Assembly: GCF_014268595.2 (NCBI RefSeq)
Contig: NZ_CP077091.1
Coordinates: 5,500,001-5,564,000 of the forward strand
Source of the DNA: Pseudomonas hamedanensis
GTDB taxonomy: Bacteria > Pseudomonadota > Gammaproteobacteria > Pseudomonadales > Pseudomonadaceae
Direction of reading: 5' to 3'
DNA length: 64,000 bases
The notes under the pieces were generated by a model that saw only the letters and a program-made list of their open reading frames with translations, had not been told where the DNA came from and made no database searches. Below are positions 23,932-33,800 of the stretch, piece by piece. The position numbers and the translations under genes are program-made. The stretch's first letter is position 1. Every line of letters begins with the position of its first letter.

Positions 23932-24927
23932 ATGTCCAAGCAAGTCTCCCCGCCCCTGCGGCGCGTCAGCATCCTGGCCATTGACCGGGTTTTCGCTTAC
24001 ACACTCATGCAAGCCAAGGATTTTTTCCATGTGGCCAGCCTGCGTTATGGCAAGCAACTGGGCCATGGCCTGACACCGGCATTCGAAACGCGCCTGGTCA
24101 GTCCCGATGGCAAACCGGTGAAAAGCTTCAGCGATGTGATCATGCCGGTCGATGGCGGCCTTGAAAACGCCGATGTGATCATCCTCCCGGCGTTCTGGGA
24201 CGATTTCGATACGCTGTGCGCCCGTTACCCCCAAGTCCTGCCGTGGCTGCGCGAACAACACGCGCGCGGCGCAGTGCTATGCGGCGAAGCGACCGGAGTG
24301 TTCTGGCTGGCCGAGGCCGGGTTGCTCAACGGTAAGGAAGCCACCACCTACTGGCGCTTCTTCAACGCCTTCGCCGAGCGCTTTCCCAAGGTGTACCTGA
24401 ATCAGGACAAACACCTCACCGATGCCGACAATCTCTACTGCGCGGGCGGCACCACCTCGGCCTGCGACCTGTACATTTATCTGATCGAACGCTTCTGCGG
24501 CTCGAACGTGGCGCAAGCCGTGGCCCGCGACATCCTTTACGAAGTGCAGCGCAGCTATTCGCCGGGCCGCATCGGTTTCGGCGGGCAGAAACTGCACCAG
24601 GACGTGATCATCCTGCAGATCCAGCACTGGCTCGAAGAGCATTTCGCCGACAAGTTCCGCTTTGAAGATGTCGCCCGCGAGCACGGCATGAGCATCCGCA
24701 ACTTCATGCGCCGTTTCCAGACCGCCACCGGTGACAAGCCGCTGCACTACCTGCAACGACTGCGCATCGAGACGGCCAAGGGCTTGTTGTCCGGCACGCG
24801 CAAGAGCATCAAGACCATCAGTTATGAAGTCGGTTACGACGATGCGAGCTTCTTTGCGCGGCTGTTCCGCCAGCACACTGAACTGTCGCCGAACCAGTAT
24901 CGGCAGCAGTTTCAGCAGGCTGCCTAA
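23932..24927 (+). CDS. GlxA-type AraC family transcriptional regulator (DJ-1/PfpI domain + HTH)
   Basis: 331-residue two-domain regulator. Residues about 10-190 form a DJ-1/PfpI (class I glutaminase-like) sensor domain. The elbow segment GAVLCGEATGVFWLAEAGLL keeps a Cys. Residues about 225-330 are an AraC-type DNA-binding domain with two helix-turn-helix units (FEDVAREHGMSIRNFMRRF, then TISYEVGYDDASFFARLFR). Related proteins regulate amine and amino-acid catabolism, but nothing here identifies the ligand. A target could be the divergent acyl-CoA dehydrogenase gene; that is inference from position only. Confidence 0.9.
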   Translation: MSKQVSPPLRRVSILAIDRVFAYTLMQAKDFFHVASLRYGKQLGHGLTPAFETRLVSPDGKPVKSFSDVIMPVDGGLENADVIILPAFWDDFDTLCARYPQVLPWLREQHARGAVLCGEATGVFWLAEAGLLNGKEATTYWRFFNAFAERFPKVYLNQDKHLTDADNLYCAGGTTSACDLYIYLIERFCGSNVAQAVARDILYEVQRSYSPGRIGFGGQKLHQDVIILQIQHWLEEHFADKFRFEDVAREHGMSIRNFMRRFQTATGDKPLHYLQRLRIETAKGLLSGTRKSIKTISYEVGYDDASFFARLFRQHTELSPNQYRQQFQQAA

Positions 24928-24934
24928 CCCGCCC

Positions 24935-25048
24935 TGATCGTTCCCACGCTCTGCGTGGGAATGCCGCCATTGGACGCTCTGCGTCCGCTTCGCAAGTGAC
25001 GCGGAGCGTCACGGGATGCATTCCCACGCGGAGCGTGGGAACGATCAG
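24935..25048. repeat. REPIN-like palindromic element (family 4)
   Basis: Outer inverted arms of the form CGTTCCCACGCTCTGCGTGG (24938-24964 and 25018-25045). They enclose two smaller palindromes, GGACGCTCTGCGTCC and GTGACGCGGAGCGTCAC. It is structurally distinct from the other REP families in the window and appears once here. Confidence 0.8.
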
Positions 25049-25078
25049 TCGGCGCGCGGCCAGATAAAACCGAGCATA

Positions 25079-25112
25079 AAAAAAGGCCTGCAATCGCAGG
25101 CCCTTTTTCTTT
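25079..25112. terminator. Bidirectional terminator
   Basis: Stem GGCCTGC/GCAGGCC (25085-25091 with 25096-25102) with a 4-base loop, flanked by AAAA and TTTTT. It serves zapE (-) and the GlxA-type regulator (+). Confidence 0.88.
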
Positions 25113-25125
25113 GCCGAAACTCCGC

Positions 25126-26220
25126 TTAAGGCTTGTGCGCCCGCGACAGAAATTCGTGGGATTGCATCTCCAGCAAACGGCTCAGGGTGCGCTGGAACTC
25201 GAAGTTCAGGCGCCCGCCGGTGTACAGATCCTTCAGCTCGACTTCAGCGGAAATGATCAGCTTGACGTTGCGATCGTAGAACTCGTCGACCATGTTGATG
25301 AAGCGGCGGGCGATGTCGTCGGTGGTGACGCTCATCTGCTCGACACCGCTGAGCAGCACGGCGTGGAAGATCTTGCCCAGCTCGATGTAATCGTTCTGGC
25401 TGCGTGGGCCGTCGCACAGTTCACGGAAGTCGAACCAGGCCACGTCGTCACAAGTGCGCAACGCGCGAATTTCGCGGTTTTCGATGATCAGCACGTCATT
25501 CTCGACGGCCGCGGTGCACTCAGGCGTCAGCGCGCGGAAGCTCTTGCGCAGGCTTTCGTGAGCGGCTTCGTCGAGCGGATAGTGGAACAGCTCCGCTTGC
25601 TCGAGGTGACGCAGACGGTAGTCGACGCCGCTGTCGACGTTGACGATCTCGGTGTTCTGCTTGATCAGCGCGATGGCCGGCAAGAAGCGCGCGCGTTGCA
25701 GGCCATCCTTGTACAGACCGTCCGGGACGATGTTCGAAGTCGCGACGAGGGTCACGCCGTTCTTGAACAGCTCTTCCATCAGCGTGCCGAGGATCATCGC
25801 GTCGGTGATATCGGAGACGAAGAATTCATCGAAGCAGATCACCCGCGACTCGGCGGCAAAACGCTTGGCGATGATGGTCAGCGGGTTTTTCTCGCCGCCG
25901 AGGGTTTTCATTTCTTCGTGCACACGCTTCATGAAGCGGTGGAAGTGGGTGCGGGTCTTTTCCTTGAACGGCAGCGCTTCGAAGAAGGTGTCGACCAGAT
26001 AAGTCTTGCCGCGACCGACGCCGCCCCAGAAATACAGGCCCTTGACCGGCGCCTGATCTTTTTTGCCGAACAGCTTGCTCAGCAGGCCCGGCTTGTTCTG
26101 GTCGGCGGCGATCAAGTCGTCGTACAGACGCTGCAAGTGACGCACCGCAGTTTCCTGCGCGGCGTCATGGAAGAAATCCGGGCGTTTCAGATCAGCTTGA
26201 TATCGTTCTAGGGGCGTCAT
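25126..26220 (-). CDS. zapE: ZapE, cell-division AAA-type ATPase (AFG1/LACE1 family)
   Basis: ATPase of the AFG1-like family; in E. coli ZapE associates with the divisome and affects Z-ring stability under stress. The 364 residues have Walker A GGVGRGKT at 66-73 and Walker B VICFDEFFV about 65 residues later. A sensor-1-like TLVATSN and the DDIARRFINMVDEFYDRNVK C-terminal region follow. It is downstream of trpS but separated from it by a terminator hairpin. Confidence 0.92.
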   Translation of the reverse strand: MTPLERYQADLKRPDFFHDAAQETAVRHLQRLYDDLIAADQNKPGLLSKLFGKKDQAPVKGLYFWGGVGRGKTYLVDTFFEALPFKEKTRTHFHRFMKRVHEEMKTLGGEKNPLTIIAKRFAAESRVICFDEFFVSDITDAMILGTLMEELFKNGVTLVATSNIVPDGLYKDGLQRARFLPAIALIKQNTEIVNVDSGVDYRLRHLEQAELFHYPLDEAAHESLRKSFRALTPECTAAVENDVLIIENREIRALRTCDDVAWFDFRELCDGPRSQNDYIELGKIFHAVLLSGVEQMSVTTDDIARRFINMVDEFYDRNVKLIISAEVELKDLYTGGRLNFEFQRTLSRLLEMQSHEFLSRAHKP

Positions 26221-26240
26221 AATTCGTTAGCAAGGCAACA

Positions 26241-26268
26241 AAAACGGGCCGTCACTGTAGCGACGGCC
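26241..26268 (-). terminator. Terminator after trpS
   Basis: On - the 7-bp stem GGCCGTC/GACGGCC (26262-26268 with 26247-26253) is followed by CG and a TTTTTG tract. Confidence 0.7.
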
Positions 26269-26310
26269 TGTGGGAATGGCAATCGGCCCTTGGTCGGGTC
26301 GTGCCGCCGT

Positions 26311-27666
26311 TTAGTCCTGAGCCGGGGTCAGGGCGATGCGCAGCGCCTCGATGGCGGCGTCACGCGCGTCAGCGTCGGCAAAAACCGGGCTGTCGCCGAT
26401 GCACTCGCCTTCCAGCCAGACACTGAAATTCAGGCCTTCGCTGCGTACGTCCAAAGGTTGCCCGGATTGCAGTTGCTTGGTCGCCTGCCCGGCAGTTTTA
26501 CCGTCGGCGAAGTTGCGCGACAGCAGCAGTTGCTCGCCATCGGCCGCCAGCAGACGGAAACGGAAGCTGCCATCGTCTTCACGGAAGCTGACGAAACGTG
26601 CGGCTTTCGCGGCTTTCTTTTTGGTGGTCGCGGCGACCTGCACCTGATTGACGAAAGAACGCAGGCCAACGGCTTCGCGCAGTTCGTTGAGAAATGGCGT
26701 CGCCACGGCGCGGGCCTTTTTCGCACCGTGTTGCAGGATATCTTCCAGATCCGCCGGACGTTCGATCAACTGGTGATACTTCTCGCGAGCCTCGCCCAAT
26801 TGGTTATCGAGCAACTGGAACAGGCGATTCTTTGCCTCGCCCCAGCCCAGACCGCCGAGCAGTTCGCTGCGGAACTCGTCGGACTGCGCCGCAGTGGCGA
26901 AGGCCTGGAACAGAGTGAACAGGTGCGAGTTATCCGGATCTTTCGCTTCGCCCGGAGCCTTGGAGTCGGTGACGATCCGCGAGATCGCGTCCTTCATTTC
27001 CTTGGCACTGGAGAACAACGGGATGGTGTTGTCGTAGCTCTTGGACATCTTGCGACCGTCAAGGCCTGGCAAGGTCGCCACGCTTTCCTCGATCAGCGCT
27101 TCGGGCATGGTGAAGAACTCCTTGCCCTGGCCGAACAGATGGTTGAAGCGCTGGCCAATGTCACGCGCCATCTCGACGTGCTGAATCTGATCGCGACCAA
27201 CCGGTACCTTGTGCGCGTTGAACATCAGGATGTCCGCCGCCATCAGCACCGGGTAGCTGTAAAGGCCCATGGTGATACCGGCATCCGGGTCTTCACCGGT
27301 TTCAACGTTCTTGTCCACCGAGGCCTTGTAGGCATGCGCACGATTGAGCAGGCCCTTGGCAGCAACGCAGGTCAGCAGCCAGGTCAGCTCGGGGATTTCC
27401 GGGATATCCGACTGGCGGTAGAACGTCACGCGGTCGACATCCAGGCCACCGGCCAGCCAGGTCGCGGCGATTTCCAGACGCGAGCGCTGGATGCGCAGCG
27501 GGTCATCGCACTTGATCAGGGCGTGGTAGTCGGCCAGGAAGTAGAACGAGTCGGCATTGCTGTCGCGGCTGGCGAGAATCGCCGGGCGGATGGCGCCGGC
27601 GTAGTTGCCCAAATGCGGCGTGCCGGTGGTGGTTATGCCGGTGAGAATGCGGGTACGGTTGGTCAT
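26311..27666 (-). CDS. trpS: Tryptophanyl-tRNA synthetase with extra C-terminal domain
   Basis: Class I synthetase charging tRNA-Trp. ATG 27666 starts MTNRTRILTGITTTGTPHLG, giving 451 residues, about 110 more than the compact E. coli or Bacillus enzymes. The HIGH-type motif is GTPHLGNY and the second signature is RKMSKSYDN. Beyond about residue 345 there is an additional domain (RFVSFREDDGSFRFRLLAAD, LLLSRNFADGKTAG). It resembles the YegP/DUF1508 type in its beta-hairpin pattern; that resemblance is my reading and unverified. It lies 24 bases downstream of the hydrolase gene. An alternative TTG start lies 8 codons upstream. Confidence 0.93.
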   Translation of the reverse strand: MTNRTRILTGITTTGTPHLGNYAGAIRPAILASRDSNADSFYFLADYHALIKCDDPLRIQRSRLEIAATWLAGGLDVDRVTFYRQSDIPEIPELTWLLTCVAAKGLLNRAHAYKASVDKNVETGEDPDAGITMGLYSYPVLMAADILMFNAHKVPVGRDQIQHVEMARDIGQRFNHLFGQGKEFFTMPEALIEESVATLPGLDGRKMSKSYDNTIPLFSSAKEMKDAISRIVTDSKAPGEAKDPDNSHLFTLFQAFATAAQSDEFRSELLGGLGWGEAKNRLFQLLDNQLGEAREKYHQLIERPADLEDILQHGAKKARAVATPFLNELREAVGLRSFVNQVQVAATTKKKAAKAARFVSFREDDGSFRFRLLAADGEQLLLSRNFADGKTAGQATKQLQSGQPLDVRSEGLNFSVWLEGECIGDSPVFADADARDAAIEALRIALTPAQD

Positions 27667-27690
27667 GGGTAATCGCTTGTCAGACTGCAA

Positions 27691-28320
27691 TCAATTCGAG
27701 AGACGCGGCAGCAGCAGATCCTTGAGATCAGTCAGCTTGCCGTGAAAAAAGTGTCCGCATTCTGCCACTTTCAGCAGCTCATGGGGGCGCTGGAGTTTTT
27801 CCGACCAGTCATAGACCAACTGCGGATCGATGACTTCGTCGGTTTCCGGCTGGATCACCGTCAACTCGCCGTGCTGCGGCAGCTGATCCTGCTCGCCCAG
27901 TCGCATCACCGCCGGGGCGACCATGAACAAGTGCTCAAGCTGCACGCCTTGCGCTTCGAGACGGCCGCCGAGACTTGCTGCAACAAATCCGCCGAAGGAA
28001 AAACCGAACAGGGTCAGCGGCAAGTCGGGGTGTTTTTCCCGCAGCCAGGCAGCGGCGGCCTGGGCGTCGTCGACTTCACCGCTGCCCATGTCGTGCGTAC
28101 CTTCGCTGGCGCCGACGCCGCGATAGTTGAAGCGCAAGGTGATCAGGCCTGTATCACGCGCGGTGCGCTGAAGGGTCGAGACGACCTTGTTGAGCATGGT
28201 GCCGCCTTGCACCGGGTTCGGATGGCAGATCAGCGCGATGCCGCGTGGCTGCTCAGTCTCCAGGTACAAAGCCTCGATTTGCCCGACTGGGCCGTCAATT
28301 ACTACAGGGGTTTCACGCAT
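27691..28320 (-). CDS. Alpha/beta hydrolase (COG2945-like)
   Basis: Serine hydrolase-fold protein of 209 residues from ATG 28320 (MRETPVVIDGPVGQIEA); upstream in-frame codons look non-coding and overlap the divergent gene. The oxyanion-side motif CHPNPVQGGTM and the nucleophile elbow GFSFGGF (Ser about residue 108) are clear. A catalytic His is likely in the C-terminal AECGHFFHG. The small size and lid-less architecture match a family of uncharacterised esterase-like proteins. The substrate is unknown. It is cotranscribed with trpS and divergent from zapG. Confidence 0.85.
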   Translation of the reverse strand: MRETPVVIDGPVGQIEALYLETEQPRGIALICHPNPVQGGTMLNKVVSTLQRTARDTGLITLRFNYRGVGASEGTHDMGSGEVDDAQAAAAWLREKHPDLPLTLFGFSFGGFVAASLGGRLEAQGVQLEHLFMVAPAVMRLGEQDQLPQHGELTVIQPETDEVIDPQLVYDWSEKLQRPHELLKVAECGHFFHGKLTDLKDLLLPRLSN

Positions 28321-28464
28321 CAGCAAGGGAGGAACTCCGTGACCTCGAATCGGGTCGACTCGTCTAGCAAATTGTCTGTGCCAATCTATTGCGAGTGAAT
28401 CGCGGTATACAGCGCAGGTTCGAGCCGTTAACGTAAAGCAAAGCCGTTTATAGAGGAAGGACTC

Positions 28465-28899
28465 GTGGAACACTCGCTCTTAGTTTGGTTGTTACCGACT
28501 CTTGCCCTGGTTGTGGGTGTCGCCATTGGATTCCTGATCGCGCGCGTTGCGCCGAACGCCGCACCGAGCCGTACGCAGCGTCAACTGGATGATATCCAGG
28601 AGCGTTTCGACAGTTATCAAAACGAGGTGGTCACCCACTTCAACAGCACGGCGATGCTGGTCAAGAAGCTGACCCAGAGTTATCAGGAAGTGCAGGATCA
28701 TCTCGCCGAGGGCGCCAACCGTCTGGCCCTGGACGAGCAGACCCGCCAGCGCCTCATCGCCGCCCTGCACGCCGACGCCGCGCAGGCACCGCGCGAACGC
28801 CTGACGCCACCGCGCGATCAGGAACCTCCGCGTGATTATGCGCCGAAGAGCCCGAACTCGCCGGGCATGCTCGATGAGCATTACGGTTTGAAGAAGTAG
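28465..28899 (+). CDS. zapG: ZapG/YhcB (DUF1043) inner-membrane coiled-coil protein
   Basis: Bitopic inner-membrane protein; the E. coli homologue links envelope growth and division and affects cell shape. The 144 residues start at GTG 28465, preceded by GAGGAAGG. There is one transmembrane helix (about 7-28, LLPTLALVVGVAIGFLIARV). The conserved coiled-coil segment includes DDIQERFDSYQNEVVTHFNS, then LVKKLTQSYQEVQDHLAEGA. The C-terminal tail is proline-rich and acidic. Confidence 0.9.
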   Translation: MEHSLLVWLLPTLALVVGVAIGFLIARVAPNAAPSRTQRQLDDIQERFDSYQNEVVTHFNSTAMLVKKLTQSYQEVQDHLAEGANRLALDEQTRQRLIAALHADAAQAPRERLTPPRDQEPPRDYAPKSPNSPGMLDEHYGLKK

Positions 28900-28914
28900 T
28901 CAGCCTTCGCTGAT

Positions 28915-28956
28915 AAAAAAGCCCCCGGACAAGTGTGTTGTCAGGGGGCTTTTTTG
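28915..28956. terminator. Terminator after zapG
   Basis: GCCCCC (28921-28926) pairs with GGGGGC (28944-28949), extended by an inner GACAA/TTGTC stem, with flanking A and T runs. Confidence 0.88.
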
Positions 28957-28986
28957 TGCCTGGTTCTTCGGTGCCTGTCAGGCCCT

Positions 28987-29057
28987 CATCGCGAGCAGGC
29001 TCACTCCTACAGTTTGAAATAGCATTCCCCTGTAGGAGTGAGCCTGCTCGCGATAGG
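28987..29057. repeat. REPIN (family 1)
   Basis: Inverted pair of the same TCGCGAGCAGGCTCACTCC unit as at 22551, here between the zapG terminator and the terminator of the OmpA-type gene. Confidence 0.9.
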
Positions 29058-29074
29058 CCGGCAGCGACACCACA

Positions 29075-29110
29075 AAAAAAATGCCCGATCACAGGACCGG
29101 GCATTTCTTC
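29075..29110 (-). terminator. Terminator of the OmpA-type lipoprotein gene
   Basis: AAATGCCCG (29079-29087) pairs with CGGGCATTT (29098-29106). On - the hairpin is followed by a run of T residues. Confidence 0.88.
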
Positions 29111-29125
29111 ATTCCAGCAGGTCAG

Positions 29126-29860
29126 TTACGGATACTGCTGAACCGTGCCCGGCTGTTGCTGTTGACCACCATATTGCTGGCCCGGAATCGCCTTCAGGTT
29201 GACCTCGACCCGGCGGTTCTGCGCGCGGCCATTGACGTCACCGTTGCTGGCAATCGGATTATCCGGACCGGCACCACGGGCCGACAGGTTGGCACCGCTG
29301 ACGCCTTGCGAGGTCAGGTAGGTCGCCACGCTCTGTGCCCGACGCTGGGACAGATCCATGTTGTGCTGGCGGCTGCCGGTGCTGTCGGTGTAGCCGACGA
29401 TTTCGATCTGGTTCTGGTTGAACTCTTTCAGCGAGTTGGCCAGGTTGTTCAGGGGCTGATAGAAGCTCGAAGCGATGTTTGCCGAATCGGTGGCGAAGGT
29501 AATGTTGCCCGGCATGATCAGCTTGATCTGATCGCCCTGACGCTGCACTTCAACACCGGTGTTGGCCATGCTCGCGCGCAGCTTCTTTTCCTGCTGGTCG
29601 GCGTAATAGCCGTAACCGGCAGCGGAGGCACCGACGACAGCCGCACCGATCAGGGCGCCCTTGCCACGGTTGTCGTGGCCGATGGCGGCGCCGGCGAGTG
29701 CACCGGCCAGCGCACCGAGGCCGCCGTATTTGGCGGTTTTGCTCATGCCTTGCGAGCCACCGTCGGCCTGACCCTGATTGTCATACGGGTTGGGCGAGGC
29801 GCAGCCGGACAGCAAGGCCACGGCAGTAGCGACAATAATCAAACGACGCGTGGTGAACAT
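29126..29860 (-). CDS. OmpA-family outer-membrane lipoprotein (YiaD-like)
   Basis: Peptidoglycan-associated lipoprotein of 244 residues. The signal ends in lipobox LSGC with Cys20. It is followed by a glycine-rich zipper-like stretch (about 45-95, GGLGALAGALAGAAIGHD and GAAVVGASAAGYGYYAD). The OmpA C-terminal domain spans about 115-225; it binds the peptidoglycan stem peptide through Asp and Arg residues in GYTDSTGS and LSQRRAQSVATYL. A Gln-rich tail ends the protein. The family maintains outer-membrane to peptidoglycan attachment. Confidence 0.9.
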   Translation of the reverse strand: MFTTRRLIIVATAVALLSGCASPNPYDNQGQADGGSQGMSKTAKYGGLGALAGALAGAAIGHDNRGKGALIGAAVVGASAAGYGYYADQQEKKLRASMANTGVEVQRQGDQIKLIMPGNITFATDSANIASSFYQPLNNLANSLKEFNQNQIEIVGYTDSTGSRQHNMDLSQRRAQSVATYLTSQGVSGANLSARGAGPDNPIASNGDVNGRAQNRRVEVNLKAIPGQQYGGQQQQPGTVQQYP

Positions 29861-29881
29861 GGAGAGCTCCTGGTTTTTTGC

Positions 29882-29910
29882 ATTCTATGGTGCAGCGGCC
29901 ACTTGGCTAA
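29882..29910 (-). promoter_or_regulatory. Predicted promoter of the OmpA-type lipoprotein gene
   Basis: TTAGCC (29905-29910) and TAGAAT (29882-29887) on -, 17-base spacer, about 22 bases before the ATG. Confidence 0.5.
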
Positions 29911-29977
29911 TGGACCTGCGCGGGCGTTGGATCATGACAACGCGCAAAAATTCCGCGCGACACTCGTGACGAAATTT

Positions 29978-30622
29978 TTAAGCCCGCACAAACGGGTTTT
30001 CGCGCATCTCGTCACCCAGACGCGTATCGGGACCATGTCCGGCCACGACGGTTGCGTCCTCGTCCAGCGTATACAGGCGCTGCTTGATCGAACGCACAAT
30101 GGTGGCTTGATCGCCGCCCCACAAATCCGTGCGCCCTACCCCGCGACGAAACAGCGTGTCGCCGGCTATCAACAGCTTAGCCTCGGAAAACCAAAAGCTC
30201 ATGGATCCGGGCGTATGTCCCGGCGTATGAATTGCCACGCCGCAACCGCAGGCCAGTTCTTCATCGTCGCTCAGCCAGCGATCCGGCGACGGCACCGGCG
30301 TGTAGGGCACGCCGAACATCTGGCATTGCATCTCGAGGTTGTCCCAGAGGAATTGGTCGTCCTTGTGCAAATGCAGGGTCGCGCCGGTTTTCTCCTTCAT
30401 CTGCCCGGAGGCGAGGAAGTGATCAAGATGCGCGTGCGTGTGAATGATGCTGACGACCTTCAGACCATGGGCATCGAGGCGCGCCATGATCAGATCGGGG
30501 TTGCCGCCTGGGTCGACGACAATGGCTTTGCTGGTGATCGGGTCGCCGACGATGGTGCAGTTGCACTGCAAAGGGCCGACGGGGAAGGTTTCTCGGATCA
30601 AGGCAGGAGCTGGAACGGTCAT
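29978..30622 (-). CDS. MBL-fold metallo-hydrolase (glyoxalase II-like, YcbL type)
   Basis: Metallo-beta-lactamase-fold enzyme of 214 residues. The di-zinc motif THAHLDH lies at about 62-68; further ligands are in HTPGHTPGS, AGDTLF and a C-terminal AGHGPDT. The lack of a C-terminal helical domain distinguishes it from true glyoxalase II (GloB) and matches the short YcbL-type proteins, some of which hydrolyse S-D-lactoylglutathione. The substrate here is not provable. It is divergent from the giant protease gene. Confidence 0.87.
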   Translation of the reverse strand: MTVPAPALIRETFPVGPLQCNCTIVGDPITSKAIVVDPGGNPDLIMARLDAHGLKVVSIIHTHAHLDHFLASGQMKEKTGATLHLHKDDQFLWDNLEMQCQMFGVPYTPVPSPDRWLSDDEELACGCGVAIHTPGHTPGSMSFWFSEAKLLIAGDTLFRRGVGRTDLWGGDQATIVRSIKQRLYTLDEDATVVAGHGPDTRLGDEMRENPFVRA

Positions 30623-30843
30623 GGGTTAGTCCTGAATCATTTAAACGAACGGGCATGGCAAGCGCAGAGGCTCGATTCAGGATTCTATGTCACTCGCCGA
30701 CACAGGGGGCAGGGGTTCGTTTAGCGCAGCCACCAATCGGAAAATACTGGCCAAGTGATGTCACTCGTAACGTTTCTGATGCAAAATCGCGCATTTGTAG
30801 CGGTCGCATTCGGGAAGGGCCGCATAGCACTCAGGAAAATCGC
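30623..30843. other. Divergent intergenic region upstream of the giant protease
   Basis: The 220 bases separate the MBL hydrolase (-) from the protease (+). No consensus promoter stands out. AGGA 8 bases before ATG 30844 is the likely ribosome binding site of the protease. Confidence 0.4.
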
Positions 30844-33800
30844 ATGCCTAGTCCAACCGGTATCACTTTAAGCCTCTCCTCCAAGCTGACCGGCGTCAAC
30901 GCACTTGACAGCCTGCTTTCAGGAACCTACTGGGCAGGTGTCAACTGGCCATTCGATGGCCCGACCCAGCTGACTTATAGTTTTATCGAGCCCAACACCT
31001 CGTACTTCGCCACCAACTACAGTGCCGATAACGAATACAAAGCCATCTACAAGCTGTCCGACAGCCAGAAAAGCGGCATCATCAATGCCTTGGCCACCTG
31101 GAGCGCTGTCGCCAACATCACTTTTACCCAAACAACCGACGATATATCCAACGTCGGCGATCTGCGGTTCGGTGGCTATGCCTTGATGGGTAACGAGGCG
31201 GCGGCCTGGGCTTATACCCCTTCGAATGTCCCACGCGGCGGCGATGTGTGGATCGGTGATCCGACTGTCGAGTACGCCACCAGGGGTACTTATGACTACA
31301 TGACCTTCATTCATGAAATCGGTCATGCGTTGGGCCTCAAGCACCCATTCTCCGGCAATGGCGTTAACCCGACGATCCTGACCCCGGCACTGGACGACGT
31401 CCAGTTCACGGTCATGAGCTACAACAACAACTACGCCTATCAACCGATGACGCCGATGGTGCTGGACATCCTCGCCATACAGGCGTTGTACGGCGCCAAT
31501 ATGAGTTGGCAAACCGGCGACAACGTCTACAAATGGAAAGCTTACGAACCCGTCTTCGAAACCATCTGGGACGCCGGCGGCAACGACACCATCGATGCCA
31601 GCTCGCAGGCGGCTCAGGTCGATATCAACCTCAACGAAGGCACCTACAGCACCATCGGGTTGCCCAATCTCTACGCTGGCTCTGTCTTCAACAGCGGCCT
31701 GGGTATTGCCTACGGCGCCGAGATTGAAAATGCCATCGGCTCGAATTTCAACGACACGCTGCGTGGCAACGATCTGGACAACGTCCTCGACGGTGGTACG
31801 GGTGTGGACACGATGTATGGCGGTGCCGGCAACGACACCTACTACGTCGACAACCGCGATGACCGGATCTATGAAACAGGTACGTCGGCGGGCGAAGTTG
31901 ACGCGGTGTTTGCCACGACCAGTTATAGCCTGTACATCAACACCAACGTGGAAAACCTCACGCTGCTGACCAATGCCGATCTCAATGGCTACGGCAACGA
32001 CGGGAAAAACGTGATTACCGGTAATGCCGGGAATAATCTGCTCGACGGATATGGTGGCGCCGACACGCTGATTGGCGGTACCGGCAACGACATTTACGGG
32101 GTCGACAACGCTGGCGACGTCATTCTGGAAACCAGCACCCTCGCCAGCGAGATCGACACTGTTCGCGCCTCGGTAAGCTGGGGCTTGGGTAACAATCTGG
32201 AAAACCTCGAACTCACTGGCAGCGGTAACGTCAATGCGACAGGCAATAACCAGAACAACATCCTGACCGGTAACGCCGGCGATAACGTGCTCGATGGCCT
32301 CGGGGGCCTCGACACCTTGATCGGCGGTGCCGGCAACGACGCTTATGTGATTGAACAGGCCGCCGAGCTCGACCTCGCCAAAGAGAATGCGAACGAAGGC
32401 AACGACACGCTGATCCTCAACTACAGCGTGCAAACCAACACCCTGATCAATCTCGACAGCACTGCGCTGGGCAACTTTGAAAACGTCACCGTGAACGGGT
32501 CCGGAGCGTTCGATGTTCAGGGCAACGCGCGGGACAACGTTCTGACCGGGAACGCTTTCGCCAACACCCTGACCGGTGGGGCTGGTAATGACACCTACGT
32601 TATCAATGGCCTGGAAGATACGCTGGTTGAACGGGCCAACGAAGGTCGCGACCAGGTACGCACTTATGTCACCTATTCGCTGGGTGCCAACCTGGAAGAC
32701 GGGCAACTGCTGGGTGATGCTGCCATCAACCTGAGCGGCAACGAGCTCAACAACATCCTGACAGGCAACACCGGCGCCAACATCCTCGACGGCGGGCTGG
32801 GTGCCGACACCCTGATCGGTGGCGCTGGCAATGACATCTACATGGTAGATAACGCCGCTGATGTCGTGGTTGAGGGCTGGACCAATGATTACGATCAGGT
32901 CTATTCATCGACCAACTTTACCCTGAACGTTAATCTCGAAGCCCTTTTCCTGATGGGCTCCGGCGACCTCAACGGTACGGGCAACTCCAGTGAAAACCGC
33001 ATTACCGGCAATATCGGCAACAACGTGCTTGATGGTGGTTATGGCGCGGACACGCTGATCGGTGGCCTGGGCAATGACACTTATGTGGTCGACAATGCCA
33101 GCGATCAGATCGTGGAGTGGGCCAACGAGGGCTACGATGTCGTCCGGTCTTCGGTGAGCTACGCACTCGGCGCCAACATCGAGGATGCTTCGCTGCTGGG
33201 CAACGCCGCGATCAACCTCGAAGGCAACGAACTCAACAACGTCCTCACCGGCAACAGCGGCGACAACACCCTCAATGGCGGCATCGGTGCCGATACCATG
33301 AGCGGTGGCGCCGGCGTCGATACCTACTACGTCGATAACGTCGGCGACGTGATCATCGAAACCGATGCCTCGCCAACCGCTTACGACCGCGTCTTCTCCT
33401 CCATCGACTACACCCTCGGCGGCAACGTCGAGAACCTGCTGTTCGTCGGCACCGCCAACCTGCGCGGCATCGGCAGCGCCGTCGCTAACCGCATGACCGG
33501 CAACGCCGGCGACAACTACCTCGACGGCGGCCTCGGTGCCGACACCCTGATGGGTGGGCTGGGCAACGACACTTACGTGGTCGACAACGTCGGCGACACC
33601 GTCAGCGAAACCAGCACTCTGGCCAGCGAAATCGACAGCGTCTGGTCATCGGTCGACTGGACGCTGGCTGCCAATCTGGAAAACCTGTTTCTGGCTGGCA
33701 CCGCCAACCTCAACGGCACCGGCAACGAACTGAACAACAGCTTGGCCGGCAACAGTGGCAACAACGTCCTCGACGGCGGCACCGGCAATGACACCCTCAA

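Noticed and set aside
30655..30843. Upstream extension of the giant protease by 63 codons
   Set aside because: The extension has no ribosome binding site and non-coding-like composition. ATG 30844 has AGGA at proper spacing and begins the serralysin-like sequence.
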